From positions 1-42,844 of the forward strand of contig JAJDBX010000062.1 of the NCBI GenBank assembly GCA_029261135.1: a DNA stretch of 42,844 nt, in the 5' to 3' direction. The DNA is from Nitrospirota bacterium (GTDB taxonomy: Bacteria; Nitrospirota; Nitrospiria; SBBL01; JAADHI01). A program made the position numbers and the translations under genes. Below are positions 9,288 to 17,463 of this stretch, piece after piece. The notes below the pieces were generated by a model that ran no database searches, was not told where the DNA came from, and saw nothing but the letters and a program-made list of their open reading frames with translations. Numbering within the stretch: position 1 is the first letter of the stretch; each line of letters starts with the position of its first letter.

Positions 9288-9719
9288 ATGGAAGTCAAAA
9301 AAATATTGATGCCGACCGATTTTTCCGAGTTATCCGGCAAGACCATTCAAGAAACGCTTCCAATGGTCAAACAGTTAGAGGCAGAAGTCATATTCCTGCA
9401 TGTACTGGAGCGTTTGGATCACCCCGATGATATGACCGCTCTTTTTGATGAAGGTTATGCTTACTTAATGGATCGATCGAAAGCCTTGCTCAATGATCTG
9501 GTGGTTAAGGCCAAAGAAGAGGGAATCGAAGCAGAGGGAGAGCTGAAAAATGGTGTTCCCTATATTGAAATCGTCGGGCTTGCTGAAAAAATGGAGGTTG
9601 ATTTAATCGTGATGGGGACCCATGGCAGAAAAGGATTCAATCATCTGATGATGGGGAGCCAAGCCGAAAGAGTGATTCGTAATGCCCCTTGTTCCGTGAT
9701 GGCAATGAAAGGGAAATAG
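9288..9719 (+). CDS. Universal stress protein, UspA family
   Basis: A 143-residue single-domain Usp. The start is taken at 9288 because AAAGGAGG at 9275-9282 lies just before that ATG and the protein then begins MEVKKILMPTDFSE, the usual Usp N-terminus; an upstream in-frame ATG at 9243 would add 15 unmatched residues. The ATP-binding motif G-x2-G-x9-G-S is present near the C-terminus (GTHGRK ... MGS), so it belongs to the nucleotide-binding subclass. Usp proteins help cells cope with stress and energy limitation. Only 30 bases separate it from the porin-cytochrome downstream, so it likely belongs to the same transcript, hinting that this redox cluster is expressed under stress or energy-limiting conditions. 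Confidence 0.88.
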   Translation: MEVKKILMPTDFSELSGKTIQETLPMVKQLEAEVIFLHVLERLDHPDDMTALFDEGYAYLMDRSKALLNDLVVKAKEEGIEAEGELKNGVPYIEIVGLAEKMEVDLIVMGTHGRKGFNHLMMGSQAERVIRNAPCSVMAMKGK

Positions 9720-9749
9720 ATCTCGTATCTTTGAAAGGAGGCAAATAAA

Positions 9750-10940
9750 ATGACAAAAAAGTGCGCTTTGTTTATTATCGCCGCGCTGCTGCTTATTCCA
9801 TTGCTCGGCATCATATTTCCGAATCGTGCGGAAGCCATTCCGGCTTGGGCGAGAAAATATGATGCCGATTGCAGTCTTTGCCATTCCCCTGCCGTGCCAC
9901 GTCTCAATAAAACCGGACAGAAATTCCGTTGGAGGGGATTTCGTATGGCCGATGAGGTGGGGCAGGCGCAAGACATTTCAAAGGTTGGACATTTTATTTC
10001 TTTAAGAGGACGTGCCCGTGCTGAGTATCAGAACAATGAAACCGCAGAAGACTCGAACCAATTTGTATGGCACGACACGACACTCTTTTACGCCGGTGCA
10101 CTTAGCGAGTCCCTTTCTTCCTTTAGTGAAATTGAGGTAGAGGACGGAGAAATCAATATTGTAGCTCAAATTCAAGGGATTTCCGGTAAATCCGATCATT
10201 TCACCACCCTTAGGATTGGACAATTTCATTCCATGCAGGGAGCGGGGATTGGTGGTTTTGATCGGCCGACGGGTGTTAGCCGTGCGGAACCCCTGAATTC
10301 GAGAAGCTTGACAACAAGTGGCATTCCTTTTCGGATTAGGGAAAATCAAAAAGGGATTGAAGTGGCACATGTACGAGGCAATTCCCGAATCTTGGCGCAA
10401 GTTGTAAACGGATTAGGGGTGAATGGCAATTCCGGTGTCGCAGGGGATCAAGACCGTGATAAAGACTTTGTTCTGGCTTACGAGCGGATTCATGATGACA
10501 ATGCCTCTGGTTTTACGCTCTACGGTTACCGGGGGGTTTGGCACAATGGTGCGATTGGAGCCTTGGGCGAGGATTTTCGATTTTATCGTTATGGTGCACT
10601 TGGGAACAAAATCTTTGACAGCGGCACGGAAATTATTGGGGCTTATTTCCGAAGCGAGGACACTGTCCCGGAGAATGTTGGTCCGGATGTACAAGGAGAC
10701 AGTTTCTACGTCGAGTTTGAGCACTACCTCAAAGATCCCGACACCACGCTTTTGGCACGTTACGATTGGATTGATCCGGATGACAGCACAAAGGGGGATA
10801 CGCGCCACATAGAGACCATTGGCGTTGTTCATACCTATGAACGTCACTTGAGGCTCGGGATGGAAGGAAACAGTGCAACCGATAAGGGAACAAACAAGAC
10901 CAACTATGGGCTCGTCATCGAGGCGATGATTAACTTTTAG
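9750..10940 (+). CDS. Cyc2-like outer-membrane porin with one N-terminal c-type haem
   Basis: A 396-residue exported protein. Residues 1-29 are a signal peptide ending near AEA. A single CxxCH haem site follows (C41, C44, H45), set in an ARKYDADC...PRLNKTG...RWRGFR context. The rest alternates polar and hydrophobic residues with many aromatic and acidic positions, like a beta-barrel, and the protein ends in a terminal Phe (EAMINF), the usual signal for outer-membrane barrel insertion. A mono-haem head fused to a barrel of this size is the architecture of Cyc2, the outer-membrane Fe(II) oxidase of iron-oxidising bacteria. The same head also occurs in less well understood cytochrome-porins, so iron oxidation is an inference. 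A strong GAAAGGAGG Shine-Dalgarno precedes the ATG. Two cytochromes follow, as expected of an electron conduit. Confidence 0.65.
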   Translation: MTKKCALFIIAALLLIPLLGIIFPNRAEAIPAWARKYDADCSLCHSPAVPRLNKTGQKFRWRGFRMADEVGQAQDISKVGHFISLRGRARAEYQNNETAEDSNQFVWHDTTLFYAGALSESLSSFSEIEVEDGEINIVAQIQGISGKSDHFTTLRIGQFHSMQGAGIGGFDRPTGVSRAEPLNSRSLTTSGIPFRIRENQKGIEVAHVRGNSRILAQVVNGLGVNGNSGVAGDQDRDKDFVLAYERIHDDNASGFTLYGYRGVWHNGAIGALGEDFRFYRYGALGNKIFDSGTEIIGAYFRSEDTVPENVGPDVQGDSFYVEFEHYLKDPDTTLLARYDWIDPDDSTKGDTRHIETIGVVHTYERHLRLGMEGNSATDKGTNKTNYGLVIEAMINF

Positions 10941-10953
10941 TTGGACGGATACA

Positions 10954-10978
10954 GCCAAAGGAGGTGATCTCCTTTGGC
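10954..10978 (+). terminator. 10-bp hairpin between porin and cytochrome genes
   Basis: GCCAAAGGAG and CTCCTTTGGC form a perfect 10-bp stem around a GTGAT loop, 14 bases after the porin stop codon and 35 before the next gene. No T-tract follows, so it may be a partial terminator or an mRNA-stabilising hairpin. The left arm plus loop contains AAAGGAGGTGATC, a nearly full complement of the 16S rRNA 3' end. Confidence 0.5.
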
Positions 10979-11012
10979 CTTGGTATTTGTTGCGTGAAGT
11001 TGGAGGGAGATA

Positions 11013-11327
11013 ATGAAGGGAATTGTAACAACTGCACTTGTGATCTTTGGGATTGTTTTGATGGGACAATCTCCGCTTAATGCTTCTAATATTGAAGCAG
11101 GAAAGGCATTTTTCGGGAAAAAACGATGTGGGTTTTGCCACATGATCGAAGGGAAAGGCGGCAAAATGGCGATCGACCTATCAAAGCTCGGCAGTCAACG
11201 GGACAGAGAATGGTTGATGAAGTTTTTTGAAAACCCGAAAAAGGTCGCAAATGCGAAGATGCCTCCGGTGATGGGCAGTGCTGAGGAACTCTCTGCCCTG
11301 GCCGATTATCTTATGTCCCAAAAATAG
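11013..11327 (+). CDS. Small periplasmic mono-haem cytochrome c
   Basis: A 104-residue class I-type cytochrome c. Residues 1-24 form a signal peptide (cleavage near LNA-S). The haem site is C39-G-F-C42-H43, and the likely sixth ligand is M83 in the AKMPP context. The mature domain is about 80 residues, the size of a soluble electron shuttle. It lies directly behind the Cyc2-like porin and before a membrane-bound cytochrome, which places it logically between outer and inner membrane. The Shine-Dalgarno GGAGGGAG precedes the ATG at good spacing. Confidence 0.88.
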   Translation: MKGIVTTALVIFGIVLMGQSPLNASNIEAGKAFFGKKRCGFCHMIEGKGGKMAIDLSKLGSQRDREWLMKFFENPKKVANAKMPPVMGSAEELSALADYLMSQK

Positions 11328-11338
11328 GACATCCTCAT

Positions 11339-12079
11339 ATGGCATCACAAAACGGGCGAGGCATGAGTCTGAAAGATTTCCCCATTCCCTTAAAGGTACT
11401 CTTTACCTGCCTTTTGTTGACCCTCGGCATTGCTTATCTTTTTGCGGTGGCTTTTCTCTATCTCGTTGAGATTGAGCCGCATGCCGGCGATGATCATGGG
11501 CTGGTGGGTGCCGTTATTGAAAAATACTATGGCCGACGTGGAGAAACACGGCTGGGGGCCGCCCTCAAAGGTTCGATGGGCGATGCAGTCAATATCGTTG
11601 AAAAAGAAAAAATTTTTAAATGGATTGAAGGCGGCGCCTTAGAGAAAGATTTCGCGAATGTCGCATCCATTTTTCAAAATAGTTGCGCGCTTTGCCACAG
11701 CCCGGAAGGGGGGATGCCCGTCTCTCCGCTGACGACTTACCAAGAGGTCGTCGTCTATACAGCGATCGATATGGGACAATCGGTGAAAGCGCTTGTGGGT
11801 GTTTCTCATGTTCACCTCTTTGGCATGAGTTTTATCTTTTTTCTCACGGGTATCATCTTCGCCATGAGCGAAATTGATACGCGATGGCGCACCATTTTAA
11901 TTGTAACGCCCTTCGTTTCAATTTGGGTCGATATCGGATCCTGGTGGTTTACCAAGCTCAAACCGGTCTTTGCTTATACAGTGATTATCGGAGGGATCTT
12001 GATGGGGCTTTCCCTCCTCTTTCAGATTCTGATTTCACTTCTGGAAATGTGGGTTTGGAATAGAAGCGATCAGAAATAG
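11339..12079 (+). CDS. Membrane-anchored cytochrome c with four predicted TM helices
   Basis: A 246-residue inner-membrane protein. Hydrophobic segments lie at about 18-42, 155-177, 185-200 and 211-238. Between the first and second lies a periplasmic domain of about 110 residues with one haem site (C116, C119, H120). Just after it, the SHVHLFGMS segment (His157 and His159) at the edge of the second helix could bind a further haem or a metal; that is inference. The gene begins 11 bases after the small cytochrome, so the two are co-transcribed. A quinone- or terminal-oxidase-linked role at the inner membrane would complete an electron path with the porin and the shuttle. I do not recognise a named family. 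Confidence 0.72.
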   Translation: MASQNGRGMSLKDFPIPLKVLFTCLLLTLGIAYLFAVAFLYLVEIEPHAGDDHGLVGAVIEKYYGRRGETRLGAALKGSMGDAVNIVEKEKIFKWIEGGALEKDFANVASIFQNSCALCHSPEGGMPVSPLTTYQEVVVYTAIDMGQSVKALVGVSHVHLFGMSFIFFLTGIIFAMSEIDTRWRTILIVTPFVSIWVDIGSWWFTKLKPVFAYTVIIGGILMGLSLLFQILISLLEMWVWNRSDQK

Positions 12080-12557
12080 ATGTGGGGTTTGAAAAGCTGC
12101 TAAAAACAAGAACAAATCATTTTGTATTCGATCCTATTTAATCTTTAGAGGTTATCGAATATGTCGACGAAGTCTCAACGATATAAAACTTCGAAATGGG
12201 GAATGCCATAATTGTGAACTGCTTGGTTCACAGATTGATATTACGGCTTACTTGAGCAGTCAATCCTTTGCATCTAGTCCATCAATGCCCGGGTCGTTCA
12301 TCTGTGCGGATGGTTCTACTCGCGGCGGTGGTGGAAATAGTCGAGGTGGTTGCCCTTCGCGCTAAACTGAGCGTAAATTCTGTTTTGACCTGCAAGAGTC
12401 CAGCAGATAATGGCTAGTGAAAAATCGGATGAGGGTTTATGGTCTATATGATGCTTATCGCTATTATTGATGGATTCGGCGAGTAAGAAAGCCTGATTCA
12501 AAAATCACGTTTACTGGAAAAACCAATCAGAAATAAATGGGAAACGGCTTTTTACTC
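12080..12557. other. Intergenic region between convergent genes, nothing assigned
   Basis: Nearly 480 bases between the membrane cytochrome and the end of recQ. There is a small inverted repeat (GTGAAC/GTTCAC) near 12211-12228 but no hairpin with a T-tract. A plus-strand frame of about 85 codons ending at 12364 is open but has no plausible start or ribosome site. Confidence 0.4.
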
Positions 12558-14300
12558 TCACCAATTGGGTGAGGCGGAGGGATCCGCGTTGCTTAAGAGC
12601 GGTAAAAAGTGATCCGCATAGGCTGCTAGTTTTTTGGGGCCGATGCCGTTGAGTTGAAGCATGGCTTCTTCTGTTTGAGGGCGTTCTGCAACCATTTGTA
12701 ATAATACTGCATCACTAAAGATGAGATACGCAGGGACGCCTTTTTCATCGGCGAGTTTTTTTCGCAAGGCTTTGAGCTGGCCGAGCAGTTCAAGAGAGGT
12801 TTCTCCTCCCATGAGATCGGCGGCACCGACAAAAGGAGCCATCGGTCGTGTTACACGTTGTTTCTTTTTTTTCAATGGACGAATTTCTTTGAGCAAATCG
12901 CGCTGCAAGCAGATATCACAGGCATTTTCACACGGTGGGATTGTTTCTCCAAAATGGGCGACTAAGGCCTGATGCCGACAAGTTTCTTTTTCTGCCAAGC
13001 GAAACATCTCTCGCGTTTGCATCACGGTGCGGTTTTTAATTTCCTCATCCCAGCTGTCATTTAAAAAACGGTCGTAGCTCATCACCTCTGACCAAGAGTA
13101 GAAAAGAATGCAATCACTCCCAACCCCATCTCGGCCGGCGCGCCCAATTTCTTGATAATAGCCATCAATACTTTTTGGCATGTCACGATGAATCACATAC
13201 CGGATATTAGGTTTGTCGATGCCCATGCCGAAAGCAACGGTCGCCACAATCACCTCGATATCGTCCCGTCGAAACGTTTCTTGTGCTTCGGTTCGCCGAT
13301 CATGTGCCATCCCCGCGTGATAGGCCATCACACGAAGGCCATGCGCCGATAAATATTTTGCCGTTTGCTCTACGCTTTTTCGGCTTAAACAATAAATGAT
13401 ACCCGATTGCCCTTGACGTGACTGCACCAAGTGAAGGATGTCCTCTTTGGTATGTCGCCCATTCCCTTTTTTGTAGGCGTGCAGGTGCAGGTTTTTTCGA
13501 AAGAAGGAGCCTCGATATCGAAAAGGCGCCCGCATTCCCATTTGCTGCACAATGTCATCCGTGACTTTATCCGTTGCGGTTGCCGTGAGGGCCAAGACAG
13601 GGACTTGGCCGAACTGAGATTTTAAGTCGGAAAGGTTACGGTAGGCCGGGCGAAAATCATGCCCCCACTGACTGATGCAATGGGCTTCATCAATGGCAAT
13701 GAGGTTGATTTTGCAGCGTGAAAGTAGATCGAATAAAGTGCCGTCCAGTCCTTCAGGGGCGATATACACCAGGTCGTATTGTCCCGAAAGGAGTCTCCCT
13801 ATTCGGCTTCGGCGTTCATCGGACTCAAGGCTGGAATTAATAAACGTAGCCTCCATCCCGAATTCGATCAATGCATCCACTTGGTCTTTCATCAGAGAAA
13901 TTAAGGGCGAGATCACGAGCGTTGTTCCCGGTAAAATTTCCGCCGGGATTTGATAGGTGAGCGATTTGCCTGCCCCTGTGGGCATGATCCCAATCGAGTC
14001 ATGCCCGGCAAGAACGGCGCAAATCAGTTCTTCTTGACCGGCCCGAAAAGTGTCATATCCAAAAATGGTTTCCAAAATGGTTTTGGGCGATTGTCGAAGC
14101 GGTTTAACTTCCGCCAGCCGACGAATCCATTTCACTAAAGGCGGATCAAAAAGTGTGGGTTCACCGCGATAAATCTCACGGAGTTGATCAATGCGTTGAG
14201 AAAAATTGGCTTGCAGTCCCTCTGTTTCTTGATGGGCCGCAATGGAAGCCAAATCTTCCACTTCCTCCATCAGCTTTTCTTTCGTCCATGCTTCGATCAT
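12558..14300 (-). CDS. recQ: RecQ-family DNA helicase lacking the winged-helix domain
   Basis: A 580-residue superfamily 2 helicase that unwinds DNA 3'-5' in recombination and fork repair. Visible parts: motif 0 (FRAGQEELI, about 85-93), Walker A (PTGAGKS, 107-113), DEAH box (204-207) with the RecQ-specific aromatic loop QWGHDFRP, motif VI (QEIGRAGRDG), a zinc site (C441, C457, C461, C464) and a C-terminal HRDC domain (about 503-570). Two differences from E. coli RecQ (609 residues): about 65 extra residues at the N-terminus, and only about 35 Lys/Arg-rich residues between the zinc site and HRDC, where the winged helix of about 110 residues normally sits. The catalytic core is intact, so it should be an active ATPase; duplex-end recognition may differ. 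No neighbours in an obvious operon. Confidence 0.92.
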   Translation of the reverse strand: MIEAWTKEKLMEEVEDLASIAAHQETEGLQANFSQRIDQLREIYRGEPTLFDPPLVKWIRRLAEVKPLRQSPKTILETIFGYDTFRAGQEELICAVLAGHDSIGIMPTGAGKSLTYQIPAEILPGTTLVISPLISLMKDQVDALIEFGMEATFINSSLESDERRSRIGRLLSGQYDLVYIAPEGLDGTLFDLLSRCKINLIAIDEAHCISQWGHDFRPAYRNLSDLKSQFGQVPVLALTATATDKVTDDIVQQMGMRAPFRYRGSFFRKNLHLHAYKKGNGRHTKEDILHLVQSRQGQSGIIYCLSRKSVEQTAKYLSAHGLRVMAYHAGMAHDRRTEAQETFRRDDIEVIVATVAFGMGIDKPNIRYVIHRDMPKSIDGYYQEIGRAGRDGVGSDCILFYSWSEVMSYDRFLNDSWDEEIKNRTVMQTREMFRLAEKETCRHQALVAHFGETIPPCENACDICLQRDLLKEIRPLKKKKQRVTRPMAPFVGAADLMGGETSLELLGQLKALRKKLADEKGVPAYLIFSDAVLLQMVAERPQTEEAMLQLNGIGPKKLAAYADHFLPLLSNADPSASPNW

Positions 14301-14449
14301 AAGTTTAGGAGTTTACAAAGAGACCAAGGGAAAGGCAATACGGTCGAAGGTCTTTTTTAAGGTGTGCAATCAATCAAAAAATGAGAAGTGTTTAAAAACA
14401 ATGTCTTGGAATCAAGCCGGTTGAAATTATTTTTTAAAGGATTTTTTGA

Positions 14450-14950
14450 TCAAGCCTTTTCATCCTGATTTTCACGGTATGGTGCGCCCCACTCATAGAT
14501 TTCAATGACCTCTAAGGCCCAGGGTTCATCTATTTTTGAGGACTGTCGATAGACCAGATCTTTTCTCATCGCAACAAAAAGACGGGCGATGCCGTCGGCA
14601 AAATCTTTGCGGGCTACTGGATTTTGCATAATGCCTTGCGTTGGATCACCTTCTTTGGCAGCCCGTCCATAAACCTTGATGATTTGATAGCAGAATCGGA
14701 GCACATCGTCGGATGCAAAGAGCCAGCTTTTTTCGATGTCGCTCATGACTGCAGAAGCTTCCTGTCCGGGTGCGACACGGAGCAATTTGAAGACATCTTG
14801 AATCAGGGTTTCATACAGTTTGCGTTTACGTTCGTATTCGACTGCTTGGCGGTTTTTAAAAGATTGATAACTGTAGGTGAAAATCCCCAGCAATGCGGTA
14901 ATGATGACGATAGATGCAGGATGTGCAAGGATTTCCGAAATAGAAGACAT
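14450..14950 (-). CDS. Membrane-anchored protein of unknown function
   Basis: A 166-residue protein, not recognised. Residues 10-28 form one hydrophobic segment, followed by a basic stretch and a KRKLYETLIQDVFKLL helix, then a soluble, mostly helical domain with many Asp, Glu and Lys residues. A short N-terminal anchor with a cytoplasmic helical domain beginning with a charged amphipathic helix is common among small regulatory or phage-defence-associated unknowns, but no catalytic motif is visible. No Shine-Dalgarno is evident before the ATG. It follows recQ's start on the same strand by about 150 bases, with no sign of coupling. Confidence 0.65.
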   Translation of the reverse strand: MSSISEILAHPASIVIITALLGIFTYSYQSFKNRQAVEYERKRKLYETLIQDVFKLLRVAPGQEASAVMSDIEKSWLFASDDVLRFCYQIIKVYGRAAKEGDPTQGIMQNPVARKDFADGIARLFVAMRKDLVYRQSSKIDEPWALEVIEIYEWGAPYRENQDEKA

Positions 14951-15083
14951 GGGGTGTTTTTCTAAAACAGGCCGAGTGTTGGTAGAACATAGACATGATT
15001 GATATTCGGAGGAATCTTAAGCCCGAAAAATGAGATTGTCAATGAGATTCAAAAAGAATGGCTTGATATAGCTCACTTGAGAT

Positions 15084-15131
15084 ATGACCGTACATCCCCA
15101 CCACACCCGGTCATGCGGTGGGGATGTTTTT
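15084..15131 (+). terminator. Intrinsic terminator with an alternative upstream pairing
   Basis: CATCCCCACC (15093-15102) pairs perfectly with GGTGGGGATG (15117-15126) and is followed by TTTTT, a strong rho-independent terminator for plus-strand transcription. In addition ATGACCG (15084-15090) is complementary to CGGTCAT (15108-15114) inside the terminator loop. The two stems interlock, so they compete with each other or form a pseudoknot. No plus-strand gene precedes it. On the minus strand it lies behind the nfu gene but has no T-tract there. Confidence 0.7.
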
Positions 15132-15156
15132 CTAAGGTTTGATCAAAAAAAAGGAC

Positions 15157-15771
15157 TTATCCCGCGGCGTAATACGGATTCGTGCCCCCGGCGTGATCGG
15201 TCACATCCAAGACGTTTACAATTTCAGGAACGGCTTTTTTAATTGCAGTAACCACTCCTTGCTGCAAGGTGACCTTTGCCTGGCCGCAGCCCTGGCAACC
15301 GCCGCCCAATTTGACATAGGCGACTTGATCTTTCACATCGATTAAAGAGATATGTCCCCCGTGGGAGGCAACGCCGGGATTGATTTCTTCATCAAGAACT
15401 TTTTGCACTGCGAGAGCTTCCGGGCTGTCCAATTTGGCTGGCGTCTCCGGGGCGTCCGCAGGGCTTGAAACTACTTTTGGATTTTCGACTTTGAAACCGC
15501 TTTGTTGCAGGTTTTGAATAAAGTCGATTTTAACGTCTTCCAAAAATTTGCCATTTTTGAGTTCCATAAACACTTTGACGCCATTGGCCTCAACAGAAAT
15601 ATCGCCGGGCTCTGTTTTGCCCTCTTCGACAAAGGCCAGGGCATATTCAACATTAGGAATGCTGCCGTTAATTGTCATCCGAAGCCCTTCAATGGTCTTC
15701 TGTTGCTCATCTTTTTGTTGCTGCATCAAAACATCAATCCGTTTTTTTGCTAATTCGGTTATCTCTATCAT
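15157..15771 (-). CDS. nfuA: NfuA-like iron-sulfur cluster carrier
   Basis: A 204-residue two-domain protein. Residues 1-100 resemble the A-type (IscA/HesB-like) fold but lack its cysteines, as in NfuA. A linker rich in Ser, Pro and Ala (about 100-115) leads to a C-terminal NifU-like domain (about 118-190) with the cluster-binding C159-x2-C162 in the GGGCQGCGQAK motif. Nfu proteins carry [4Fe-4S] clusters to target enzymes, with the degenerate A-type domain helping to choose clients. The window contains several likely clients or other iron-sulfur proteins (the CDGSH/GltS-like protein, the YhaN region aside), but no direct link is shown. No isc or suf genes are adjacent. Confidence 0.88.
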   Translation of the reverse strand: MIEITELAKKRIDVLMQQQKDEQQKTIEGLRMTINGSIPNVEYALAFVEEGKTEPGDISVEANGVKVFMELKNGKFLEDVKIDFIQNLQQSGFKVENPKVVSSPADAPETPAKLDSPEALAVQKVLDEEINPGVASHGGHISLIDVKDQVAYVKLGGGCQGCGQAKVTLQQGVVTAIKKAVPEIVNVLDVTDHAGGTNPYYAAG

Positions 15772-15915
15772 TTTTTAAATATCTCCCATAACTGAGAATA
15801 AGGGGCATATTGCCCCAAAAATCACACTGCAATAATTTTACCATGCCGATCTTGGGATGGTCAATTTTAGAAAAAGAGAAAAACTGGAGAAACCCCGTGT
15901 TGAAACACCCGCATT

Positions 15916-17007
15916 TCAGGACTGAGGGGAAGCAACACCGCTTCGCTTTGGTGATTTCAGCGAAGCCTGCTCAAGATCCAATAAGTGCTGTTTCCGCCAG
16001 AGGCCGCCGCCGTAACCCGTCAGGCTGCCGTCTTTTCCGATGACGCGGTGGCAGGGGATAACGATGGCAATACGATTGTCGCCGTTCGCGGTGGCCACCG
16101 CCCGGACAGCCTTCGGATTGCCAATCGCGATGGCCTGTTCTTGATAAGAACGCGTTTCGCCAAAAGGGATCTCTTGTAAGGCCTGCCAAACTTTGTGTTG
16201 AAAGGGCGTCCCCGGCAGCACCAGAGGAATGTCGAAGGCCGTTCGTTTTCCTGAAAAATATTCCTTGAGCTGTTTTCCAAGCGCGATAAGATGTCGGTTT
16301 TCACCAGGAATAAAGGCCGCCTTCAAACGGTTTTTTAAGATCTTAATTTGCGTTTCCAGCATGCGCCGGTCGGTAAATTCAAGCAAGCAGATGCCTTGCT
16401 CCGTCGCCCCGGCGAACAGCGGCCCCAAGGGGCTTAATATTCTCGTCACCGAGACCACTATGTTGTTTTTGCTTTCAGAGGGCGAAAAGCCCGTCGTATT
16501 TTTAAAGGCTTCGGAAAAGCCGCTTAAAGAATCGTCGCCACTCGCAAAGGCCGCGTCTGTCACCGTGTGATTGTGTTGGATTCGCCCAAAAGCTTTGTTG
16601 ATTCTTAAAGCACGAAGATAGGCCTGAAAAGTCATGCCGTGATGCTGCTTAAACCAGCGGCGGATGCGTGCGGGATCGATGTTACGCGTTCGGAGGTCCT
16701 GATCTTTCAGCCTCAAATCGGGCTGGTCGTTGATTTCCTTGAGCAAGATTTTTAGCCAAGATGGTGTTTGCCCCGGTAATTCCATCGGGCGACAGATTTT
16801 ACATGCACGATAGCCGTGACTCAGCGCTTCTTTGGTCGATGAAAAATATTCAACATTTTCCGCTTTCGGTTTTTTTGCCGTGCACGTCGGCCTGCAAAAA
16901 ATACCCGTGGTTTTAACGGCGAAAAAGAAAATACCTTCAAAGGCGGGGTTCTTTTCGAGCAAAGCGGAATACATGATTTGTTGACTGGGTAATTCTGCCG
17001 TGAACAT
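15916..17007 (-). CDS. ada: Ada, DNA alkylation repair protein and regulator
   Basis: A 363-residue full-length Ada. The N-terminal methylphosphotriester domain has its four zinc cysteines at C38, C42, C69 and C72, the same numbers as in E. coli Ada; C38 is the methyl acceptor there. An AraC-type DNA-binding region follows (about 85-180, with ARIRRWFKQHHGMTFQAY). The C-terminal O6-methylguanine-DNA methyltransferase has its acceptor cysteine C319 in the PCHRV motif. It directly removes methyl groups from DNA and, once methylated, activates its regulon. No ada box was recognised and no alkA or alkB is adjacent, so it probably controls itself and genes elsewhere. The 25 bases before the ATG carry GAGGAGGG, a strong Shine-Dalgarno. 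Confidence 0.94.
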   Translation of the reverse strand: MFTAELPSQQIMYSALLEKNPAFEGIFFFAVKTTGIFCRPTCTAKKPKAENVEYFSSTKEALSHGYRACKICRPMELPGQTPSWLKILLKEINDQPDLRLKDQDLRTRNIDPARIRRWFKQHHGMTFQAYLRALRINKAFGRIQHNHTVTDAAFASGDDSLSGFSEAFKNTTGFSPSESKNNIVVSVTRILSPLGPLFAGATEQGICLLEFTDRRMLETQIKILKNRLKAAFIPGENRHLIALGKQLKEYFSGKRTAFDIPLVLPGTPFQHKVWQALQEIPFGETRSYQEQAIAIGNPKAVRAVATANGDNRIAIVIPCHRVIGKDGSLTGYGGGLWRKQHLLDLEQASLKSPKRSGVASPQS

Positions 17008-17463
17008 GTCCCTCCTCCAATCGTTGAGGAGCTATTTTACGTGAAATTGAAATTGGTAACAGCCGGAAATTTAACAGGGATTTTTTTTGAAATTTCAGGA
17101 TTCAGTATGGTGTCCTCGGAATTAATTCAGAGGCAGAGAGAAAAAGGGGTGAGCCGATAATTGGAATGGCCAGTACAATAAACAATTGAGACAGACTTTC
17201 CTCCTAAAAACAAAGACATTTGTTATTGGCTCGCTTTTTCGATTTTATTGCCATAATCCAAACAAGATAGCGAAAAAACAGAGTTACTTATGCTGCCCTG
17301 CTGAGATTCCCGTCTCGCTGGGAACTCTAATTTAGGAAAACCCTTGCGGACATATGGAAACCTCCCTACACTGTGAAATGTGCTGTCCACGTCTAATACA
17401 GAAGATTTATGCATAAGAACATGCTAGATCTTAATATATTCGAAAAGAGGAGAATTTTAACAG
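17008..17463. other. AT-rich intergenic region, nothing assigned
   Basis: About 455 bases between ada and the frameshifted gene at 17464. It should hold the divergent promoters of ada (minus) and the downstream plus-strand gene, but none can be named. A minus-strand frame of 63 codons (17223-17414) has no ribosome site or recognisable content. Confidence 0.4.

Noticed and set aside
10413-11141. 242-codon minus-strand frame opposite the cytochrome-porin gene
   Set aside because: No homology, no ribosome site, and it mirrors the codon structure of the plus-strand gene, which has a signal peptide and a haem site.
12098-12364. Open plus-strand frame of about 85 codons with Cys and Gly-rich end
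   Set aside because: No usable start codon or ribosome site; composition does not resemble neighbouring proteins.
15000-15146. Plus-strand frame through the terminator hairpin
   Set aside because: A TTG-started frame of about 48 codons would read through the strong hairpin and T-tract; the RNA structure is the better explanation.
17223-17414. 63-codon minus-strand frame upstream of the DUF6680-like gene
   Set aside because: No ribosome site and no recognisable content.
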